DNA from: Pyrocephalus nanus
Lineage: Eukaryota > Chordata > Aves > Passeriformes > Tyrannidae
Length of the DNA stretch: 64,000 bases
Assembly: GCA_038380795.1 (NCBI GenBank)
Contig: CM076259.1
Coordinates: 96,769,739 to 96,833,738, forward strand
Direction of reading: 5' to 3'
Positions 55,605 to 64,000 of the stretch are shown piece after piece. The position numbers and the translations under genes were made by a program. The notes beneath the pieces are model-generated. The model ran no database searches, was not told the origin of the DNA, and saw nothing but the letters and a program-made list of their open reading frames with translations. The first letter of the stretch is position 1. Every line of letters starts with the position of its first letter.

Positions 55605-58600
55605 AAGGAAAGAAAATAAAAAGAGTTAACCCAAAGTTATTGCTTTTGCAAAAGAAAAAAAAAATAAAACAAGAAAACAAGGACTTTTAGTGCCTACCAC
55701 CAATCACCTTGCTGAAAAGGATTTGAACTGCAAGATGGTGCCTTAAACAAATGGAAAATAAATCACTAAATGGAGAAGTCAGCTATCATTTCATTTAACT
55801 GATGGTTTGTAGGCAGAATAACATATTTATCCTTCACTCACGTCAAAGTGAGTGAAAGAAAGATGAAATAAATTCTTGCCATTCAAAGTGACATAATGGT
55901 AACAGAGGCTCTGAAAAATCATGAGAGATTATCCTTGAGCAGTTGCTGGAAGGCGATACGTGTAATTATGGTAGATTAAATAAAACAGATTTCTCTAACA
56001 CAAGGAGAGGGGCTTTATGGGTATGATTTGTGGGTGATGACATTAATTTTCCTCAATTTATTGACTTTTATAGGATAACCTGTACTTTGGCAAAAGTACA
56101 CCAGTCGTGAAAGATATAATATTGACTTTAAATATGTCTATCAAGAATTGTCCAAGACACCATTATATAATACAGCTAACAGTAATGGGCGTGGTAGTCA
56201 AATGTTATCAAAAAATGTAGCTAAAGGAATCAAAAGCTAAATATTCTTGTTGCTATGAATTTTGCATGCCAGAAATCTAGTAAAAATAACATCCTGTACA
56301 CATACTTCAGAAACTGATCACGAATTATCCAAGCAAAAATTTATATGTCAGGATATAAAATACAAAATGCCAGTCACATCATTGGATGTGTGTTTTTTCT
56401 TGTCTAACTGAAAGGACAAGTAGCAACACCGATTTCAGTTTCTGAGAATATCTGGCACTAGGTACAACTTGGGATGCTGCTAAGGATCCTGGAATATGAT
56501 ATGTAATGTTCTGGACAGTAACTTTTTCAGAAATGTTTTATTTTTCCGAAACACTAAATCAAAAAGACATAAATAAAGCTTATCTACCCTACTCTCTCAA
56601 ACTGAAAAGGCACAGGAATTTAATTCAGTCCAGCTGATCAGATAGAAACTACAATTCCTTCTGAAAGGAAGATCATCAGAAAAGTTTAAGATCAGATATA
56701 GTGAGAAAGCCAAACTTCCCAAGAAAGAGTTCCTAAGAAATGTAAGAGATACTGATGAATCAAGATACCTATATTCACAAAATAAAAATAATCATACATA
56801 TGTTAACTCAAAGTAACAGATCATGAAATTTCTGGTATTTAGTCAAGATCAATGCAAAGAATATACACTTATTATTAGTCTTGCAACTCTACCAATGTGG
56901 CAAATATAAGAGATTATAAAGTGAAAAATGTTCCTTAGGTGGATATTTCTAGTCTCAGCCAAGACAAAATGATGATTTCAGCTCTGCAAGACAAATGTCA
57001 CCTTGCAGAAAGAACACTGAAACCTGCTCAAGAGTGCCTCTTTTGAGCCAACTGCAGTATCATTGTTTTCTCAAAGCAATCAAGATGACAAAGAAAGATT
57101 CTGACAGATAGTAGAATGCAAGGTTGTGGCTGCAGATAGTTTAACTCCTTCTATGATGTGCTCTTAAAGTCAGAACAACATATATTCAGATGGTGTGAAG
57201 CCAGTGACATGCAGCTTCTACACACAAGAACATATGTCCAGAAATAAAGAACTCAGATTACTGAAATACTTTCAAATTTGTAAATTTTTGGTTTTACTTA
57301 TGAATTTTAAAGAAGTGTTTCTCAGCCATAGTGGCACACAATCACTATAATAAAGGTCATCTGAACAAATTTCTCAATTCCTTTTATATATTATCGTGAT
57401 TCCTGCTGGGAGATATGGGGGGAAATCAGTTTCCTTATTCATCCACCTCTATCTGTCTTTTGCCTTGGTGATCTAGTGGCTAAGCCACCACAAAACAAAA
57501 ATAAACAGAGAGTGAGGGCAATATGAGAATGGATCAGATGAAAATTTATGGCAAAAGGTTGATAACCTAGGAAAACAGGTTATGATCTCCCAAGTTAATT
57601 TTAGCAAAGCAGATGCATCATAAAAATGTAGCAGTGGAATTAAATATAAATGCATTTGCCTCATGTATGGAGTTACATGTGAGTTTTCAGATTTACTGCA
57701 GTTTCATACTTCAGATTTACCGAAGTTACATATTTTACTCATGAACAGAAATACCAAAATGGCTGTGTGCAGCTCATACAGACAGGGGCTTCCTATGGCC
57801 CTAAGCATGCAAACAAAATTACTTTACCCCCTTTCTAGAAGATCTTTTTCCCTTTGCACATTTGACCTATAGCCTAAAGCTTGCTGCAGAAAGACCCAAT
57901 CGCACTCTCCTTGAGTTATGAAACAAACATGGTAAAGTTTTCCTTCTTCAGATGCTGTTATAGCTCATTCATCTTATCATTGTTTTCACTCGGCAAAGAT
58001 ATGTTAAGCTTTTTCCAAGCCCCCAAGGCAGCACAACAGTATTACAATAACATTTGCTGAAAGTTCTCAGTAAGACCTCCTACACTGCAATTCCTAGCTG
58101 GCTGGCACATCCATGTGTCAGTTCTTTCAAATCATGTGTCTCAGTAGGTTTTACACACATATTCATTCATAACTTGAGCTTGTTGGGGTTAGGGGTTCAG
58201 GTTTTTTTTAATCACAGAGTGACACACTGTTGAAATTAATCACAGGTTGTTTTTCCTAATGTCTTCTATGAGAAAGTTGGGTATGTTGGAAATCCTGCTG
58301 TGATTTAGGATAAAATGTTAATATCAATAGCAGCTACTTTGTCTTATAGTGTTATGTAGAGTTAAACAGTAAGGCAGATAGTTCTATTAGAAGCTTATCC
58401 TGGAAAATTACCACACTATTTTTTATATTGTCATACCTCATGCAGATGAACTTTGACTATGATTTTATTTGTCTTTCAAATGCAGGTCTTATTTCCATAA
58501 AAGGATTATTTTTTTCTTGCAACAAGCAACTATCTTTGCCTAAAAGTTTCTTACAGTGCCCTTGATCATCCTTATCACCTTTATAGAACTTCATAGCAGT

Positions 58601-58929
58601 AAATCAAACCCAGGCTGTTCTGAATGCATTCAGATCAAGCACAGTTATAATTCATGGCAAATCATTGTACTATTGTGTGAACTTAACTAACAGTTTTGTA
58701 TGTATCAAACCTGAACTCTATCCTTCAACTGCAGAAACCAGAGAGCGGAGAGCTTCAAACAGAAATCATCTGATGGTGTTTGTGCTCATTTTTTCAGTCC
58801 AGGTGACTTTTCAGGTGCTGCTGAAAGCTGTCCAGTGTTGAAAGAGTTCTAAAAGGAGTGTTTGAGAAAAAAATTAAAACTGTTGCATCTTTAGAACAGT
58901 GTTCTCATCAGTTGCTTCCCCAAGATACT
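55605..58929. other. AT-rich intergenic DNA, nothing recognised
   Basis: I find no mobile element, RNA gene or exon. Open frames are at most about 70 codons. Confidence 0.5.
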
Positions 58930-59200
58930 GTTGATTTAAATGGAAAATAGATCGTGCTCCAAGTGAATTAGGGAATAATTTGTTGCCTGAAAGTGAGGCT
59001 AGGAATAATGGTCAGGCAATGAGTATTACAACTGATGAATATTCAAAAACTGGCAGGGATCAAGATAAGGAGAGAAGAGTCAGAGCTAGTACACAGACAA
59101 GGAGATGCAAAATGAGCTGCTAAAACCAGAGACATGATTAATTGATCAGCCATCATATTTATTGAGTAATGCAATAGAAGAGAACCTGGGGGACATCCAA
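58930..59200. promoter_or_regulatory. Candidate conserved noncoding segment
   Basis: This segment contains 'gaattagggaataatttgtt', 'ggaataatggtcaggcaatg', 'acatgattaattgatcagcc' and 'atatttattgagtaatgcaa', a cluster of homeodomain/forkhead-like AT-core sites in unique, repeat-free sequence. The call rests on texture only and is weak. Confidence 0.18.
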
Positions 59201-60435
59201 AAATTTTCCCTAAAATATCTAATCTGCATGTATAATCCTGATGGAATCCTTTGCCCTAGGAAAGTGGAAAAGCTTTTTTGGGAAAGGAAATAGGTACACA
59301 AGGAATAGCTGTGAACAGCTGTCCTGTTTTATTCTGTGGGTTTTTTTAAGAAGTTAATAAACCGTCACTGCAGTGACATTTGCTGTTTCATGGACAAATA
59401 CTGTTCTGAAGAAGGATGAGCTATTATGATCTTTCTTTTGTATACTGACACAGACTAAGTTTCCTGCAAACATTTTTAATATGTGACTTCTAGAGAGACA
59501 GTCCTTCAGCATGTACATGACTACCTCCTTCTGGACTGCTGTTGGTAAGAGATATTATGTTGCTGAAAGCCTGAATCAGGAGAGTTATGAGTGACCCATG
59601 CATGGGAACTGAATTGTCTGGCAGAGAAAGGCAGAAACACTGGTCTGTCTGTTTTGGCATAATTAGCTGGTATGATAAATGAAGAGACTTTGACGCTGAC
59701 CTCCCAGGAAAGTCAGTACCTGGGCACTATCAAAACCTGGAGAAAGACGTGGAGCTGCAGGTGGAAAGAACCGCACACAAAAATTTGAAGAATGTTGTAC
59801 CAGGTTAAATTTTATCTCAGTGGGAGAATGTGTCCACATTGACACCTCCCATGTGCATCAACTTTTTCCCTGACCTTAACTTCCAATGTAGTGGGAATAT
59901 AGGTGACCAGACATCTGAGACACAAGCCTTTCCTGTGGACTGTGCCACTGAATAATAGAGAGAAGAGAGCCTGGGAATTTTGTATTTAGTCTTAGAACAG
60001 AGGGAAATACCTGATTAAGGTCTGTTGCGCTGATTCTGCTCCATCACGGGTAGCTCCATTCACTGGCCAGAAACATCCCTCTTGCTGCTGCTTGACAATT
60101 TGCAGGATATTTTGCCAAAGAATGGACAATCTGTCTGATCAAAGGCAGTTTCTGGGAAGGTGACTGTACTTTGTCATGGCCTCGATCAGAAAATAAAAGA
60201 TGTGACTAGATTTTCATCAGCATCTGACAGGTATTACTTTTTGCTACCTTTGCTCAGAGACACCATTATTTCATGGTGTCAGAGAAAGAAGTGAAAACAG
60301 CAGGCATACATCCAAGGTCTTTTTTTTGCATAAAGAACTGATGACACATATGATGAAGAACTGAGGTAAAGGGTGAGGGAGAGCCTTATTGGCATAACAT
60401 AAGTTCATCCTACAGGCCTGAGGCTGCCCAGAGAA

Positions 60436-60438
<3 letters not shown>
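59201..60438. other. Intergenic DNA, nothing recognised
   Basis: The sequence is somewhat less AT-rich than the surroundings, with no recognisable element. The 60-codon minus frame at 59663-59845 has no known motif. Confidence 0.5.

Positions 60439-60466
<28 letters not shown>
60439..60466 (+). repeat. A28 tract
   Basis: Twenty-eight consecutive adenines follow 'cagagaagtt'. I see no retrocopy or AATAAA signal immediately upstream, so its origin as a retroposon tail is unproven. Confidence 0.9.
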
Positions 60467-60467
<1 letters not shown>

Positions 60468-62660
60468 AAGTAGATATTTAAGAATACTGTCAGAATGAAG
60501 GGGGAGCTTGTTGACTGACTGTCCTGAGCATTTTCCATAATAACTTAGAAGGTGAAGTTCATGCAAACCTAGCTCTGCACTGATGTACTTATATACACAT
60601 TGGTGTTATTTGCAGCACTGAGGGAGAACAGTTATTCATCTTAAGCAATTTATAAAGAAGCAGTTGTGCCCTGAGAAAAAAACTGAAAAGTATCAATCAC
60701 ATTCTCGTAACACTCAAGGACAATGTGTAAGAAGTAACCTATGCTGTATAAAGTAACTATAATTAAAATATTTTCCTCATTGAACATTTCCTTTTTTTTA
60801 GTTATTTTTTTCTTTTGTATTGATTTAGCAGGAAAAAAAAGACTTATTTTATTTTATTATTTTATTTATTTTAACATCAAATTTTATCCATTGGGAAATC
60901 TCTTATCCTGTTTAGAAATGCAGATTACAGAAGCCACCTACAGAAGGTGTGATATTACTACAATACAATAACACAGGGAATATATTTTATTGTTGCATTG
61001 TACAACTGCATTTTCATTTAAAACAAGAAGAAACAGCACGGTAGTAACATAATGTACTAAAACTCATGAATGATGCTTCTATACATTAAGAAATTAGAAA
61101 AACAGAAAGTTTCCTGATGCTTGAAATGCTGCAAAGTCCAATTCAAATTAAAACAGTTGAGACATAAAAAATAAAATCTTTAAAATCTTTAAAATATTCA
61201 GATTCGTACTGCAAGTGATGACAGATTTATACTTGGGCTTCTATAGATGTGTCCTAATATGAGATTCAGTTAATTGAGCAATCTGAGTAAAACACACAAG
61301 ATGGACAACATGAAAAGATGTTCTCTAAGAGAGACTTTATATGATCCACAGTAAAACATAAAATTAACATAAGCATCATCAGCATAATAATAAGTAGTGA
61401 CTAGAAAGCTCTGAAGAATTTATGCTTGCAAATGTGCCCCACATGTCTAATTTTGAAATTGGGAACACAATTTTTCTGCTTTACCTTTTAATGGGATGAG
61501 TTATTACCTTGGCTTTTAATGGAAGGAATGCAAATGTGCTGTGTGTGTGTGTTAGCTCTCTCTACTTAGCAGCAGAACACTCCATTTTGTCTGTCTTGTC
61601 CTATTTATCTGTTCTGTTTTCAGATTGTAAATCTAAAAAACTGATTTTCTGCTCTGCTCATATTCTGTATCAGGTTTTATACGTAAAAGAGGATTTGGGG
61701 AAACAGATGACTGTAATCGCTTTGATAAAACAGAGTTTCAACAGAAAATGTGGCTTGTCAAAACTGAAGCTTGGTACATTTACCACTCATAACTCAGTGG
61801 AGAGAGGTATTCACCAGAGGAAAAGGAGATGAGTTTCTAAAACTACATGGCCATTTCTATCACTCATGGCCGTTGAAATTACTCAAATCTATAAAGCAAC
61901 CTGTTTGTTTTAAAACATAACACAAATGAGAATGATAGTGGAAAATGTGTGTGTGAATCTTTTCAGGTAGAAAAGGTACCAAAATTAAGTTTCCCAGATC
62001 CTAAATGTGCTACAAATACAGATGAAGTGAAAAAAAAACCTATCTCCACTTCTCTATTCTTGTCAGAAAGTTCTAAAAAGTGCTAATTGTAAAATCTCCC
62101 AGTATTGGTTAATTTTTAAAAACTATCTCAGTCTGGAGAAAGTTCATTGTTATAAACTCAAAACAGAAATAACAACAAAAACAAATAAGGTTTATAAACA
62201 TCCCCTATTCTTAATGTATGCTGTCAGCTTAGTTTAGGTGGCTCCTCATTCACGATGCTGAATGCTGGTTCTGAATTCAGCTCTGCACCACATTACTCTC
62301 ACACTTCACTTAAAATTTTTGCATGATTTTTTCCTCCATCAGAGACTTTTAGATAACATAACATAGAGCAGCATAGGGAACCTTGTTGCTTCACAATAAA
62401 TATGGCTATAGAAGTCTTCTTAGAACCTTCAATAGTGTACTGTACAATACATATAGAAAATTTTCATCAAGAACTGGATGAAACACTATTCAGTGTTGTT
62501 ATAATTCAAATTATATACACTCTTTGTTGTTTTTCTTGCCAAATTTCCCAGCCAGCAACACCAACCCTATTAATCATCAGTTGAAAATAGTTATCACTAG
62601 TATTAAAAATGGGTTTCTTAAAATGAGTATGACTAGGTAGGTTCAGTAGCAACTGGGAAT
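60467..62660. other. AT-rich intergenic DNA with a TTTTA-rich patch
   Basis: A (TTTTA)n-like patch spans 60845-60874, and a small 'aaaatcttt' duplication lies near 61172-61194. The 107-codon plus frame at 61509-61832 contains a short (TG)n run and no recognisable domain. Confidence 0.5.
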
Positions 62661-62707
62661 CAGAAGACCTTTAAAGTCCCTTCCAACACAAACTATTCTA
62701 TGATTTA
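62661..62707 (+). mobile_element. CR1 LINE 3' tail (+), ~45 bases
   Basis: The sequence 'gacctttaaagtcccttcca' plus 'actattctatgattta' is the terminal block and start of the tail of a CR1. Only the end is present. The retained ATTCTATGATT gives the orientation. Confidence 0.75.
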
Positions 62708-64000
62708 TGGTTTATACCTGACTAACGCAACATGGACCGACCAAAACTTGGTATTTGCTGGCGGCTTTTTCTAGGAGGATCAAAACAGTTTTACCCTGTA
62801 AACCTGCAGTGGTCTTTTAAGATTGAAGATTCTCTAATATGTGTGGTCCATTTTATAGGATTACCTTCATCTAGAAGAATCTATCTTTGCTCTTTCCATT
62901 TGGGAAGTTACAAAGCCAACATACAGGTGGCCAGGAAACAGGGGACTAACCTTTTCTAATTATGAACTAGCTGGCTTGCTGGGAATGCCTGCTGGCATAT
63001 GTTATACTATGTGAGGAAACTGCTGGATGGCAATACAACACTGGCCACAGTCAATTTTAACACACAAGTGGATTTGCACAAGTCCCTAAGTATATAACAA
63101 AAACTTGCACTTTTTACCAGAACTGTTTGCTATTGGATCATGAATCATTCAGGTATCTCTGGTCTAATACTGATCATTTGGGGTTCCTGCATATTCTCAA
63201 CAGGAACAACAGAGTAGCATTTTGTATTTCTTCCAGGAACCACCATGTGTTTTCAATAAGAGCAGCAGTCTGCAGGTGCAGTTATCTTTTGCAGTACATA
63301 AATTTTAAGGAGACTAAATTCTTTCTCTCCCTTAACAAACGCCTCTGAGACTTGCCATGCAGTTGAGACCTTGCCATTGAGGTGTAACCTCTGACCCACA
63401 GTGCAACATGCTGCAGAAGAAAGAAAACTCCCTCATCTGTACAGAACACCTGCCCTAAACATCTGCAAGCAGCCAAGTCAGCAATTTAATGAACTGGCCT
63501 TTTCAGAGCCCTGAGATTACAATAGCTCTGCAAGGATTCTTAAGGAAGCCAAAACTAAAAGCGCTCGGCATAGTATGATTTATAACACCAAAATGTTGAA
63601 CTTTTACAGACTTAATATGACAAAGCCTCATACTTCGGTTTGATGAAGCCTATTAAAAACACCAGTCCACTTGCCTGCTGCATGTTAATGCTTTATGTGC
63701 TTAGTGTTTTTATTCTCCCTTTTACTTATAGACTTGCACCCATTTGGAATACCCAGTGGAGGAAAAGCCCACTGCAAAATTTTGGAAAGAAAACCTCTGT
63801 TTTCCTATTTCTCCATTTGTGATAGTATAACTTATATCTGCTTATACACTGACTTGAGATTGCTAGATAAAATTGTTTCTTTTCTTTGAGTTTGCACAAT
63901 CCAGGCCATTGTAAAGATGTCATATGTAAGTCCCCATAAAATCTGGACTGGATCTAGACAAGATCTGTCTTGTCTATCAAGCTTGCTAGGAACTCCACTA
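62708..64000. other. AT-rich intergenic DNA, nothing recognised
   Basis: No element or exon is recognised to the end of the window. Overlapping frames of 60-75 codons are of chance length. Confidence 0.5.

Noticed and set aside
61509..61832. 107-codon plus-strand frame
   Set aside because: It has hydrophobic/Ser-rich composition with a (TG)n run near its start, no domain, and a length compatible with chance.
1..64000. Protein-coding genes among the ~100 open frames of 60-125 codons on both strands
   Set aside because: They overlap in antisense pairs, have no recognisable domains and no splice-site or promoter support. Their lengths are expected by chance in AT-rich DNA, or they are shadows of CR1 and LTR sequence.
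1..64000. CRISPR arrays, operons, phage or plasmid features
   Set aside because: CR1 LINEs, avian-type LTRs and vertebrate composition show this is eukaryotic nuclear DNA, and no regularly spaced direct repeats with spacers are present.

Overview
This window reads as intergenic, or possibly deep-intronic, DNA from a bird nuclear genome. The diagnostic evidence is a set of about fourteen CR1 LINE fragments. Most end in the CR1 3' signature: a short ATTCTATG or ATTCTGTG repeat preceded by a 'cccttccaac'-type block, or the reverse complement of these on the minus strand. There are no Alu or L1 elements. Two LTR insertions resemble families I know from bird genomes. The sequence is AT-rich with few CpGs, and I found no protein-coding exon, rRNA, tRNA, CRISPR array or bacterial gene that I can support. 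Species and chromosome cannot be determined from the sequence alone.

Layout. 1-4.66 kb: unassigned DNA with a purine-rich block at 1.69-2.53 kb and a GC-richer block at 3.54-4.09 kb. 4.66-5.14 kb: a plus-strand CR1. 7.42-8.36 kb: a solo LTR with an internal ~47-bp degenerate tandem repeat. 9.2 kb: a patterned A/G tract. 12.8-14.1 kb: a long minus-strand CR1 carrying reverse-transcriptase relics, then a CR1 tail. 18.2 kb: an old CR1 relic. 18.3-30.9 kb: a repeat-poor stretch with A-tracts of 41 and 20. 30.95-35.8 kb: four CR1 pieces, one containing a G14-A-G10 tract. 37.8-38.2 kb: a segment that looks like a conserved noncoding element. 41.2 kb: an internal CR1 reverse-transcriptase scrap. 44.7-44.9 kb: the C-terminal end of a LINE that is not CR1. 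46.0-48.1 kb: a composite of two LTR fragments in inverted orientation followed by a CR1 that is itself interrupted by a younger antisense CR1. 48.8-49.6 kb: a GATA/CA microsatellite followed by two unusually long overlapping ORFs of unknown meaning. 50.4-51.7 kb: two more CR1 pieces. 51.7-64 kb: mostly unassigned, with G19 and A28 tracts, a possible conserved noncoding segment at 58.9-59.2 kb and a CR1 tail at 62.66 kb.

Nothing here forms a working gene set. All recognisable coding sequence belongs to decayed retroelements with stops and frameshifts, and I found no convincing new biological system. The most informative structures are the inverted LTR pair with its nested CR1 neighbour, the non-CR1 LINE remnant, and the overlapping ORFs at 48.8-49.6 kb.
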